A stretch of 42,465 nt of DNA, taken from positions 1 through 42,465 of the forward strand of contig NZ_LRUN01000013.1 in NCBI RefSeq assembly GCF_001679645.1. The letters run 5' to 3'. The stretch is from Pseudomonas bananamidigenes (GTDB lineage: Bacteria > Pseudomonadota > Gammaproteobacteria > Pseudomonadales > Pseudomonadaceae). The notes beneath the pieces were generated by a model, which ran no database searches, was not told the DNA's origin, and was given only the letters and a program-made list of their open reading frames with translations. Shown here piece after piece: positions 14,973 to 23,603 of this stretch. Within the stretch, counting starts at the first letter, position 1, and every line of letters starts with the position of its first letter. The position numbers were made by a program, and so were the translations under genes.

Positions 14973-17069
14973 CTAGAAACCGCTTTCCCTGACGCCCAGC
15001 GCCGCCAGCCGACGCCAGGCCACGCCGAGCACCGATTCACCGCTGCCCTGCAACACCACCACGCCGCGCAATGGCTGCGCCGGTGTCGATGGCTGATCCA
15101 GCGTAGTCAATCGCGCACCGTATTGCGCCTGCACCGGCTCCGCCCGTTGCTGTTGATCACGGCGCACGGCAATCGGCCCGTGATGGTCGGAGGTCAAGGC
15201 TTCCTGATCGACATAGGCCACGCCATTGGTATCGATTTCATCGAGTTTCACGGTGATCGCCGGGTGCATCGGGTCATCGGCGATAAACCGCCCGGTGGCG
15301 CCCGGTCTGACCCGCCACAATTCAGCTTCGGCCACATAGCCGCGCAGGCGCGAGCCGTCCTCGACCACCCGGGCCAGCGCATCCTTGCTCGACAGCCAGC
15401 GCCCCGGCGTCAGGTTCGGCAACAAGTCGCGCAACGTGCCGGCGTGGGGTGCCCGCAGCAGCAGGCGTTCACGGCGGGCACTCAGGCCACGGTATTCCGC
15501 CACGGCTTCGGCCAGTCGCTGTTCGACGATGCCGGCGTCGGCGGCCGTTTCGCTGCGGCCGGCCTGACGGCGCATCAGCAACTGTTGAATCCGGATTTCA
15601 CGACGGACGATGGCCTGCCGCGAGTCGAGATCCGGCGACTCCAGCTCGATCAGCACATCACCCTGAGCGACAGTCTGGCCGTCGACAACCCTCACGGTTT
15701 TGATCCGTGCCGCCATCGGTGCATGCAACGCACTGGCCCGACCGCCCTCGAGCATCGTCGGCAATTCGACGGCGCTGCGCCACGGCACGATCAGCACCAG
15801 CAGCAGGCCAAGCACCGCCAGGCTGCTGAGCAGCACGCGCGGGCCGTGAGCCTGTTCGCGGCGGCTCCACCATTGGCGCCACTCACTCATGATCGGCAGA
15901 AAGATGAACCACACCAGTTCCACCAGCATCAGGAAGATCCCCAACACCTTGAAGAACAGGTGATAGACCGCCAGCGCGATCCCGAAAAACAACGCCGCAC
16001 GCCATAACCACGAGCCATACCCCCAGATCAGCAAACGCCGCTGCATCGCCGGCGACCAAGGCTCCGGCGCCGGTGCGCCATAGCCGAACAAAAACTCACG
16101 CAGGCGCCAGCGACAGTAGGCAAATGCTCGGCCCTGAAGGTTGTCGACTTCCCACAGATCGCTGAGCAGAAAGTAACCATCGAAACGCATGAACGGGTTG
16201 AGGTTGACCACCAGCGTGGTGATCCAGGTCGCACTGGCGAGCATGAACGCCGCCGTGCGCGCCGGACCGTCCGGCAGCAATGACCAGACCAGCAAGGCGA
16301 TGCAGGCCAGCAGCAATTCCGCCAGCACCCCGCCGGCGCCGATCAGCAGCCGCGCACGCCGGTCGTTGACCCGCCAGGCATCGCTGACGTCGGTGTAGAA
16401 CATCGGCAGCAAGACCATGAACGCCACGCCCATGCTCTGCACCCGACACCCTGCGCGCTTGGCCATGAAGGCATGGCCGAATTCGTGGCAGAGCTTGGCG
16501 AAGAACAGCGCCACACCGAACGAAATCGCCCCGCCAAGGCTGAACAGGTGGGGAAAAGTGCCGACGAAGCGCTGCCAGTCCCGCGACACCAGAAACACCC
16601 CGAGCCCCAGGGTCGCCGGAAAACCGTAGCGCAGGATATTGGGGCCAAAGCGCTGTAGCCACGGCCACGCCCGATTGAGAAACGCGTCCGGCCGCCACAG
16701 CGGAATCCGGAAAAACAGGTATTGATGCAGCAGGATTTTCCACAGGCTCTGGCGTTGTGCGAGGGCCTTGAGCGGATAGCTGGCGCGTTGCTGATCGTCG
16801 AGGGCGCTGATCAGGTCATGCCCGCGCAGAAACGTCAGCAGTTGCTCCAGTTCGACGCCATCCAGCGGCAGGCCCGGTTCGCGATTGGCAGCGCGCAGCA
16901 CTTGCTCGGGATCGCCCAGGGACCAGTGGCGCAACAGGCGCATCGCCGCCGCACCCAGTTTGAAATAGCGGCCGCGCACCGGATCGGCCAGGGTCCAGCG
17001 CGGCGAACCGTCCAGTGCCGGCGCCGCGGGCGACAGCTGCAGGTCGGCACGCAGGCTCGGCAGGTTCAT
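14973..17069 (-). CDS. M50 site-2-protease-like membrane protein fused to HlyD adaptor domain
   Basis: A 698-residue fusion. Residues 1-110 look like a small winged-helix or peptide-binding lead-in. Several membrane segments follow, with the M50 zinc motif HEFGH at 195-199 and the second motif NPFMRFDG at 291-298, both intact. After the last membrane segments (about 370-430) comes a HlyD-type part with a lipoyl-like hairpin (MAARIKTVRVVDGQTVAQGD), a coiled coil and a beta-barrel. Site-2 proteases cut peptides within membranes. Fused to an adaptor domain, this may process and pass on an exported substrate. The ATG follows the stop of the previous gene with no gap. Domain calls are firm; function is inferred. 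Confidence 0.88.
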   Translation of the reverse strand: MNLPSLRADLQLSPAAPALDGSPRWTLADPVRGRYFKLGAAAMRLLRHWSLGDPEQVLRAANREPGLPLDGVELEQLLTFLRGHDLISALDDQQRASYPLKALAQRQSLWKILLHQYLFFRIPLWRPDAFLNRAWPWLQRFGPNILRYGFPATLGLGVFLVSRDWQRFVGTFPHLFSLGGAISFGVALFFAKLCHEFGHAFMAKRAGCRVQSMGVAFMVLLPMFYTDVSDAWRVNDRRARLLIGAGGVLAELLLACIALLVWSLLPDGPARTAAFMLASATWITTLVVNLNPFMRFDGYFLLSDLWEVDNLQGRAFAYCRWRLREFLFGYGAPAPEPWSPAMQRRLLIWGYGSWLWRAALFFGIALAVYHLFFKVLGIFLMLVELVWFIFLPIMSEWRQWWSRREQAHGPRVLLSSLAVLGLLLVLIVPWRSAVELPTMLEGGRASALHAPMAARIKTVRVVDGQTVAQGDVLIELESPDLDSRQAIVRREIRIQQLLMRRQAGRSETAADAGIVEQRLAEAVAEYRGLSARRERLLLRAPHAGTLRDLLPNLTPGRWLSSKDALARVVEDGSRLRGYVAEAELWRVRPGATGRFIADDPMHPAITVKLDEIDTNGVAYVDQEALTSDHHGPIAVRRDQQQRAEPVQAQYGARLTTLDQPSTPAQPLRGVVVLQGSGESVLGVAWRRLAALGVRESGF

Positions 17070-18389
17070 TTACAGGCCCACACTCTGACGCAAACCGGCC
17101 AATGGCCTGCGCAGCAGGTACAGCGCCAGCGGTGCGCGGTCACCGAAGATCTTCGCCGTGCCACGCAGACCGATGCGCGGCGGTGCATCGGTAAAGTTCG
17201 CATCCAGCCGATAGGCCAGTTGGCCGCCAGCGGTGGGTTGCGCCTCGTAGGCGGAGCGTTCAAGTCTGGCGACGTGGCGTTGCAGCGGATCGCTGTCGAG
17301 GAACAGCGCAATATCGGCACCCGGTTCCAATGAAATCGCATCACCCACCGCCAGCTCGATACGCAGTTCGGCCTGGTTCGGGTCGGCAATTTCCATCAGT
17401 CGCTCGCCGGTCTGTACCGGTTTGCCGGTCCAGCGCTCGGCGTCGGCGAACACCGCAATGCCGTCGCGCTCGGCACGCACTTCGCTGCGGTTGAGCAGTT
17501 CCCGGGCGTAATCCCGTTCGGCGCGTTTCTGCTCGACCCGGGCGGCCAGCAGATCCACCCGTGAACTGGATTCGGCGTCGGCGAATGCACGTTGGGAATT
17601 GGCTTTGAGTTCGGCTTCGGCGACGCCGAGCGCACGCTCGGCGACATCGGCCTGGGCCTTGAGCGTGGTGCTTTCAAAGCGCAGCAACAGATCACCGGTT
17701 TTCACGCTCTGATTGGGTTTGACCAGAAACTCGGCGATCACCCCGTCCAGCGGCGCCGCCACCACGCGCCCGCCCAGCGGCACCACTTCGGCCGGGGCCA
17801 GCACCGACTGGCGCACCGGAATCAACAAACCGAGCAACAGCACAGCGACCAGCGCCACCTGGCGTTTGCGGGTCCAACGCAGGCGCCACGGCTTGCGCGG
17901 TTGCAAGGCCAGCCAGGCGTGGCTGTAGGTGTCACCCAGTTGCGACAGCAGCACTTGTTCGGAAGGATTCCACGGCACGTCGCGGGCCAGCCACAATCCG
18001 CCGAACATCTGGCCCTCGCGGTCGATCAGCGGCAGCCAGAAGACCTGCAACGCCGACAGACTGCGCCAGTCGCTCTGGATCGACTCGCTGACCATTTCCG
18101 GCGAAATGACACGGGCCACCCTCAACACATCCTGCTTGAACAACTGCGCCACCGCCTGCTCGACGAAGGCCACGAACGGCGCATTCGGCTCAACGGCACT
18201 GACGCCGGTCACCGCCTGCACCTTGCCGGCGATCAACAGGGCCGCATGGCGATAACCGAACAGCGACTGCCCGTCATTGACCAGGCTGTAGGCCAACTGC
18301 GAAGCCTCGCGGGCGGCGCGGGTCTGCCGTTCGAGATCGAGAAACCGCGCGAACACCTGCTCGGCGCCGCCGCTCACCGGGGCGTTCAC
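17070..18389 (-). CDS. HlyD-family adaptor with N-terminal GAF-like cytoplasmic domain
   Basis: A 439-residue protein. Residues 1-165 form a soluble alpha/beta region that looks GAF-like (ending FWLPLIDREGQMFGGLWLAR, then PSEQVLLSQLGDTYSHAWLAL). It is followed by one membrane helix at about 177-191 and a HlyD part: GRVVAAPLDGVIAEFLVKPN as first half-lipoyl motif, a coiled coil at about 245-310, then a second half-motif and barrel. A GAF-like sensor on the cytoplasmic side of an export adaptor is unusual and could couple export to a signal. The start is a GTG whose codon overlaps the previous stop by four bases. The downstream M50/HlyD gene abuts it. Confidence 0.86.
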   Translation of the reverse strand: MNAPVSGGAEQVFARFLDLERQTRAAREASQLAYSLVNDGQSLFGYRHAALLIAGKVQAVTGVSAVEPNAPFVAFVEQAVAQLFKQDVLRVARVISPEMVSESIQSDWRSLSALQVFWLPLIDREGQMFGGLWLARDVPWNPSEQVLLSQLGDTYSHAWLALQPRKPWRLRWTRKRQVALVAVLLLGLLIPVRQSVLAPAEVVPLGGRVVAAPLDGVIAEFLVKPNQSVKTGDLLLRFESTTLKAQADVAERALGVAEAELKANSQRAFADAESSSRVDLLAARVEQKRAERDYARELLNRSEVRAERDGIAVFADAERWTGKPVQTGERLMEIADPNQAELRIELAVGDAISLEPGADIALFLDSDPLQRHVARLERSAYEAQPTAGGQLAYRLDANFTDAPPRIGLRGTAKIFGDRAPLALYLLRRPLAGLRQSVGL

Positions 18390-19165
18390 TTGAGCTCCGG
18401 GAAACGCGCCGTGCCGCTCATGCCGGCGAGCAAGCCTTTGGCTTCGGGCAGTGTTGCTACCAGCAACAGCGTCTGACTGCCCTCATCGATCCGCGCGCCG
18501 AGGCGCTTGACCGTGGCGTCGATCGGCTGCCCGGTTTCATCGGGAACAAAACTGAACGTCTGGCCGGGCTTGAGTTTCGCCATCCAGCGCGAAGGCACCA
18601 GCAAGTGAATTTCCAGGGTACGGTTGTCGACCACATCGAGCAGCGGCGCACCGGCGGCCACGCTTTCGTAGCGCTGCACCTTGCGCTCGACCACTTGTCC
18701 GTCGAACGGCGCGACCACGCTGCAGCGCTTGACCTGAACTTGATAAACCTGAGATTGCGCCTGGGTTTCGCTGACCTTGGCCTCGGCCCGCGCCACTTCG
18801 AAACGCCCCACCGAATTGAGCGCCGCCAGTTGCCGGTTGTGCGCCAACTCTTCGCCGGCGCCACGGCTGGCGGCCTGCGCGGCATTCAACTGGGCCTGAT
18901 AGGCCGAACAGTCGAACCTCGCCAGGGTATCGCCCTTCTTGAACGCCTCGCCCTCGCTGAACGGCAACTCGACGATCCGCCCGGACAGCTCGCTGGCGAG
19001 CGTCGCCTGGTCCCGCGCCCGCAATACGCCCCGCGCCTCGCTGCCGGCCGAGGCATTGGCAGCGCCGACGTTATCCTGCAGCGGATCGTCTGGCACAGGC
19101 GTTTGCGCCTGGACTGCACACGTTACAAAGGCCAATCCGATAACCCAACCACGAAAACGCTGCAT
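18386..19165 (-). CDS. Periplasmic HlyD/RND-type adaptor protein
   Basis: A 259-residue exported protein, with a signal peptide at 1-20 (CAVQA, then QTP). It is a short periplasmic adaptor: RGVLRARDQATLASELSGRI begins the half-lipoyl motif, a coiled coil spans about 85-145, VVAPFDGQVVERKVQRYESV is the second half-motif, and a barrel ends the chain. It is first in a four-gene operon with the GAF-like/HlyD and M50/HlyD proteins and the acetyltransferase. Three HlyD-like proteins with no ABC ATPase or RND pump beside them is unusual. The outer membrane partner must come from elsewhere. Confidence 0.86.
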   Translation of the reverse strand: MQRFRGWVIGLAFVTCAVQAQTPVPDDPLQDNVGAANASAGSEARGVLRARDQATLASELSGRIVELPFSEGEAFKKGDTLARFDCSAYQAQLNAAQAASRGAGEELAHNRQLAALNSVGRFEVARAEAKVSETQAQSQVYQVQVKRCSVVAPFDGQVVERKVQRYESVAAGAPLLDVVDNRTLEIHLLVPSRWMAKLKPGQTFSFVPDETGQPIDATVKRLGARIDEGSQTLLLVATLPEAKGLLAGMSGTARFPELK

Positions 19166-19273
19166 GACCGCTACTCCCTGACGGATGAGCGGAGTCTACG
19201 ACAGCGGGGTTTAGCGTCAAGCGAAAGGCCATCATTCGTCTCGAGTCGGGCGCTTTCGTCGCTTACAAATTTT

Positions 19274-19286
19274 AGGGAAGTTTCCT
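19274..19286. promoter_or_regulatory. Small palindrome upstream of the exporter operon
   Basis: AGGGAAGTTTCCT is a near-perfect palindrome about 110 bp upstream of the start at 19165, in an AT-richer stretch (TTACAAATTTTA). It may be an operator or part of the promoter region. I do not recognise the binding protein. Confidence 0.3.
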
Positions 19287-19393
19287 ACGCATCTTTCCAA
19301 AGGGCCGTTATTGCCGATTTATCGTTCGTTGCTTACTCTCACCGCACTCAACCCCGTACGTAGCGATTCAGTTCGCTGGCAGTTGGGGTAAAG

Positions 19394-19417
19394 AAACCGG
19401 CCTCGGCCGGTTTTTTT
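19394..19417 (+). terminator. Intrinsic terminator, possibly bidirectional
   Basis: AAACCGG-CCTCGG-CCGGTTT forms a stem of at least 7 bp followed on the plus strand by a run of seven T, then ATTTTTT. On the minus strand the tail is TTTCTTT. It sits 20 bp beyond the stop of the leftward outer membrane gene, so it can end that operon. The better T-tract faces the plus strand, where no gene is seen. Confidence 0.75.
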
Positions 19418-19436
19418 ATTTTTTGCGCTTATGCAC

Positions 19437-20888
19437 TCAACGCTGCGCCATCTCCCCCACCGGATACACCGACTCCCATCCCCCGCCCAACGCCCGGTAC
19501 AACCCGACCATCGCCAGCGAAACGCCGGTGGAGCTTTCCACCCATTGTTCCTGGGTGGCGAGCAGTGCGCTTTGCACGGTCAGGACATTGACGAAGTCGG
19601 CCACGCCTTCGACGTATTGCTGTTGTGCGGTGCGCAGGGCGATCCGGTTCTGGCGCACGGCTTCGGCAAGGCTGTCGCGGCGGCGCTGGCTGGCGTTGTA
19701 GGCGGTCAACTGGTCGTCGATTTCATGCCAGGCGCGCAGTACGGTCTGTTGATAACCGATGGCAGCCTCCTGTTGCTGGGCTTCGCGCAGTTGCAGCACG
19801 CCGCGCAAGCGGCCACCGTCGAACAGCGGCAGGCTGAATTGCGGGCCGATGCCGAAGGCCCGTGAGCCCCAGGAGCCGAAATCACTGAGTTGCATGGCTT
19901 GCGAGCCGAGGTTGCCGGACAAGGTGATGCGCGGATAGAAATCGCCCTTGGCCACACCGATGTTGGCAGTGGCGGCGTGCAACCGGGCTTCTGCCCGGCG
20001 GATATCCGGTCGGCGCTCGGCCAGTTGCGACGGCAGGCCGATGGCGACTTCCGGCGGCGACTGCGGCACCGGCGCGTCTGTGGATAACTCTTTGGCCAGC
20101 GCTTGTGGCGGTTCGCCCATCAACAGGCTGATGGCGTTGATCAGTTGTGCCTGACGCTGCTCCAGCGCCGGCAACCGCGATTCGATGGCCGCCACTTGCG
20201 CCGCGGCTTCGGCGACGTCGAGATCGGTGGCTACACCGTCATTGAGGCGCAGTTGCGAGAGTTTCAGGCTGTGTCGCGCCACATCGAGGTTCTGCTCGGT
20301 GACCGCGCGGGTGTTTTGCACGCCGCGCAGCTGGATGTAGTTCTGCGCAGTGTCGGCGAGTACCGCCAACAGAACGCCGCGCCGGTCGTTTTCCGCGACT
20401 TCGAGGTTGGCGTCGGCGGCTTCGGTTTCCCGACGCACACGGCCCCAGAAATCCAGCTCCCAGGAGGCGGAGAAACCGGCGTCCCACAGGTTGAAAGCAG
20501 AATTCCCGTTGTGTCCGGACGGATCGTTCAAACCTTCACCGCTGTTGCGTTTGCGTGCGTAGCTGCCGGTTGCGGCAGTGGTCGGATAGCGGTCGGCGGT
20601 GATCACCTGGCGGGCGGCGCGGCTTTGTTGCAGGCGGCTGCTGGCCAGTTGCAGATCGAGGTTGCTGCTCACGGCACGCTGGGTCAGGGCTGAGAGTTGC
20701 GCATCATGGAAGACGTCCCACCAGCGTTCGTTCAAGGGTTCGCTGACCGCCTGACTCGGGGCGGGTTTTGACGGCTTTGCCCATTCGGCGATTCGGCTGG
20801 CTTCGGGCTTCTGAAAGTCCGGGCCGACGGTGCACGCCGCCAACGCCGAAAGACTCAGCACCATCGTGATGGACTGAATGCGTTTCAT
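19437..20888 (-). CDS. NodT-family outer membrane efflux lipoprotein
   Basis: A 483-residue TolC-like channel of the RND/EmrAB tripartite type. The signal peptide ends in lipobox LAAC (Cys19), followed by TVGPDFQKPE, the classical NodT start. Two repeated OEP halves follow, with LDLQLASSRLQQSRAARQV, AERRPDIRRAEARLHAATANIGVAKGDFYPRI and the second-half LRAWHEIDDQL. Its start overlaps the stop of the HlyD gene by four bases, so it is the last gene of a three-gene efflux operon. Confidence 0.95.
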   Translation of the reverse strand: MKRIQSITMVLSLSALAACTVGPDFQKPEASRIAEWAKPSKPAPSQAVSEPLNERWWDVFHDAQLSALTQRAVSSNLDLQLASSRLQQSRAARQVITADRYPTTAATGSYARKRNSGEGLNDPSGHNGNSAFNLWDAGFSASWELDFWGRVRRETEAADANLEVAENDRRGVLLAVLADTAQNYIQLRGVQNTRAVTEQNLDVARHSLKLSQLRLNDGVATDLDVAEAAAQVAAIESRLPALEQRQAQLINAISLLMGEPPQALAKELSTDAPVPQSPPEVAIGLPSQLAERRPDIRRAEARLHAATANIGVAKGDFYPRITLSGNLGSQAMQLSDFGSWGSRAFGIGPQFSLPLFDGGRLRGVLQLREAQQQEAAIGYQQTVLRAWHEIDDQLTAYNASQRRRDSLAEAVRQNRIALRTAQQQYVEGVADFVNVLTVQSALLATQEQWVESSTGVSLAMVGLYRALGGGWESVYPVGEMAQR

Positions 20889-21946
20889 CGCTGCGTCACC
20901 TCGCGCACCGAGCTTTTGGTATCGATGCTCGCCTCCACCGACATGCCCACCCGCAGGCGCTCGGCCAGCGGCTGGCCCGGCTCCAGCAGGATCTTCACCG
21001 GAATCCGCTGCACGACTTTGGTGAAGTTGCCGGTGGCGTTGTCCGGTTTCACCGCGGCGAAGGTCACGCCGGTGGCCGGGGCAATGCTTTCGACGCGACC
21101 GCTGAGGGCTTCACCACCAAGGCTGTCGACCCGCACGACAACATCCTGCCCCGGCTGCACGTCGGTGAGCTGGGTTTCCTGGAAGTTGGCCACCACATAA
21201 GCCTGTTTCAACGGCACTACCGCCAGCAATTTGCTACCCGGCGTCACATAAGCACCGACCCGCACGGCACGCTCGCCGATCATGCCGTCCTGGGGCGCAG
21301 TGATGCGCGTGTAGGACAGCTCGAAACTGGCGATTTCCAGCGCCGCCTGAGCTTGCTTCAAGCTGCCTTCGGCGGCATCGCGCTGCGCCGTGAGGATTTC
21401 GATCTGTTTGCGTTCCGCCGCCAGTTTTGCCGTGGCGGTGTCCAGTCGCGCAGTCGCCTGATCAATGCGAGTGCGTGCCTGCTGGGCGTTTTGCACGGTG
21501 CCTGCACCGACGCCTGCCAGGTGGTCATAGCGGTTCAACTCCTGCTGGGCGAAAGCCATTTCAGCCTTGGCCGAAACCACCGATGCCTGCGCCTGAGCTA
21601 TCACCGAGGCCTGCCGCTCCAAAGTGGCTCTGGCGTTCTGCAATTGCGCACGGGCAACCACGGTGTGCGCATCGGCGGCTTCGGCGGCGGCGCGCAAGTC
21701 GCGATCATCGATCAGCGCCAGCAACTGCCCGGCCTTGACCTGTTGGTTGTCTTCCACCAGCACTTCCTTGATGAACCCCGCCACACGCGGCACCACCAAT
21801 GTGAAATCGGCAGAAACGAAGGCATCGTTGGTGCTCTGCTGAGTGCGCTTGCCGAACAGGCCGGGCATCGCCAGATACACCAGCACGCCGACCGCCAGCG
21901 CGGTCGCCACGGCCACCGCGAGTTTTTGCTTTGCTTGAGTCGTCAT
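20885..21946 (-). CDS. EmrA-like membrane fusion protein
   Basis: A 353-residue HlyD-family adaptor with an N-terminal membrane helix (about 8-27). TNDAFVSADFTLVVPRVAGFI is the typical EmrA half-lipoyl lead, followed by VEDNQQVKAGQLLALID, a long Ala/Gln-rich coiled coil at about 85-195, and SYTRITAPQDGMIGERAVRVG. It links the MFS pump to the NodT channel. AAGG lies six bases before the ATG, 19 bp after the MFS stop. Confidence 0.95.
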   Translation of the reverse strand: MTTQAKQKLAVAVATALAVGVLVYLAMPGLFGKRTQQSTNDAFVSADFTLVVPRVAGFIKEVLVEDNQQVKAGQLLALIDDRDLRAAAEAADAHTVVARAQLQNARATLERQASVIAQAQASVVSAKAEMAFAQQELNRYDHLAGVGAGTVQNAQQARTRIDQATARLDTATAKLAAERKQIEILTAQRDAAEGSLKQAQAALEIASFELSYTRITAPQDGMIGERAVRVGAYVTPGSKLLAVVPLKQAYVVANFQETQLTDVQPGQDVVVRVDSLGGEALSGRVESIAPATGVTFAAVKPDNATGNFTKVVQRIPVKILLEPGQPLAERLRVGMSVEASIDTKSSVREVTQR

Positions 21947-21965
21947 AAAAAACCTTCTGTTCCAG

Positions 21966-23501
21966 TCAGGTCGGCGCGCGAGGCGGATAGATCCGCGTCG
22001 GCAGCCAGAAAATCAGCAGGATCAGCGCCGCCGCGACGCCAGCCATGCACAGATAAAGATCCGAAGAAGTCAGCACCACCGCCTGTTCGTGCAGGCGATG
22101 AGCGAGTGCCGGGTCGTTGCTTGCGGCCAGCGGCGAATTGCCGAGGCGATCAACCAGCATGGTCGAGTGAAAATGCAGGCGCGCCGTGGTCAACGCCTCG
22201 ATCACCCCGGTGGCGACCACCGCTGCCAAGCCTTTCACGGTGTTGAACCAGGCCGAAGCGAACGGCCCGTCCTGGGGCTGGATGCTGCCGGTGGAGAGCA
22301 TCAGCAACGGCAGCACCGCCATCGGCTGGCCGAAAATCTGCAGCCATTGCAGGACGTAGAAATTGTCGCGAATCCACACTGAAGTCAGCTGCGATCCGCC
22401 CAGACAAGAAAGCACCAACATGCTCAACCCGATCCCGAGCACCCAGCGGCAGTCGACCCAACGCAGATTGCACAGCGCCGCCACCAACGGCAGTGCGATC
22501 AATTGCGGCAACGCCGCCAGCAGCATGATCGGCGCGGTCTGCACCGGCCGATAACCCTGCACCTGAGCCAGATAGCTCGAAGGAATCAGCACCACCGCCA
22601 ACAGCACCACCAACACCCCGGCCAGGGTCATCAGGGCGAACGACAGGTTGCGAATGCCGAGCATCTGCAACTTGAAAAACGGAATCGGCTGTGACCATTC
22701 ATGAATCATGAACGCCACCAGCAACAGCGAGCCGGCACCCAGCAGCGCGCAAATCAGGTTCGACTCGAACCAGTCCAGACGATTGCCCTGCAACAGGCCG
22801 ATCACCAGCATGCAGATCGCCGGAAACCCCAGCAACAGGCCTTTCCAGTTGAAGGTCTTGAGGCGCTCCAGGCGCAACGGGTCCTGAGGGATGCCGTACG
22901 CCACCATCGCCATGGCGATCAGGCACGGCACGATGATTTGCCAAAAGGTCCACTGCCAGCCGACAAATTCGGTCCACAACCCGGCCAGCGGCGTACCGAG
23001 ACCGGGGCCGAACGTGGCAGTCAGGGCGTAACCGGCGAGGCCGTAAAGCTTGAAGTTCGGCGGTAGAAACCTCAGGGCTACGGTCATCAGCATCGGCGGC
23101 AATGCGCCGCCGGCCAGGCCCTGCAGGATGCGCATCAGCAGCAGGCTTTCGTAGTTCGGGGCGAACGGGCAGAGCACCCCGAGCAAGGTGAACAGGCCGA
23201 TGGCGCACAGGGTGAAACGGCGCAGGGAGAACGTCACCGAGCACCACGGTGCAAACGCCATGGCGGCCACCGAGGTCGCGGTGTAACTCGCGACCAGCCA
23301 AGTGCCTTCGTCGTAACCGATGCTCAGGGCGCCGCGAATGTCGGCCAGGGCGACCTTGGTCACCATCTCGTTGAGACCCGACACCAGCACCGCCAGCACC
23401 ACGCCGACCAGGCCGATGATGATCCGCGCCCCGAACACCGGTGGCGCGGCGGCCATCGGAGCGGCAGCGGCCATTGGCGCCGTAACCGTCAGGGATGTCA
23501 T
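21966..23501 (-). CDS. EmrB-like DHA2 family MFS drug exporter
   Basis: A 511-residue transporter of the 14-helix DHA2 family, driven by the proton gradient. GYDEGTWLVASYTATSV in the first loop and RILQGLAGGALPPM are family hallmarks, the latter being the equivalent of the conserved GxxGG motif. The long Ala/Pro-rich leader before the first helix is normal. It is first in the operon with the EmrA-like adaptor and NodT channel; together they export hydrophobic toxic compounds across both membranes. The LysR gene lies 102 bp upstream on the same strand. Confidence 0.95.
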   Translation of the reverse strand: MTSLTVTAPMAAAAPMAAAPPVFGARIIIGLVGVVLAVLVSGLNEMVTKVALADIRGALSIGYDEGTWLVASYTATSVAAMAFAPWCSVTFSLRRFTLCAIGLFTLLGVLCPFAPNYESLLLMRILQGLAGGALPPMLMTVALRFLPPNFKLYGLAGYALTATFGPGLGTPLAGLWTEFVGWQWTFWQIIVPCLIAMAMVAYGIPQDPLRLERLKTFNWKGLLLGFPAICMLVIGLLQGNRLDWFESNLICALLGAGSLLLVAFMIHEWSQPIPFFKLQMLGIRNLSFALMTLAGVLVVLLAVVLIPSSYLAQVQGYRPVQTAPIMLLAALPQLIALPLVAALCNLRWVDCRWVLGIGLSMLVLSCLGGSQLTSVWIRDNFYVLQWLQIFGQPMAVLPLLMLSTGSIQPQDGPFASAWFNTVKGLAAVVATGVIEALTTARLHFHSTMLVDRLGNSPLAASNDPALAHRLHEQAVVLTSSDLYLCMAGVAAALILLIFWLPTRIYPPRAPT

Positions 23502-23603
23502 GCAGGCAAACTCCGGAGGGAAAAATACCGGAGCATCTTAGTAAGGCTTGGTGCTGACGAAAATTGACTTATCGGCAGCTTATAAGTGCGTCAGACGCAA
23601 TCG

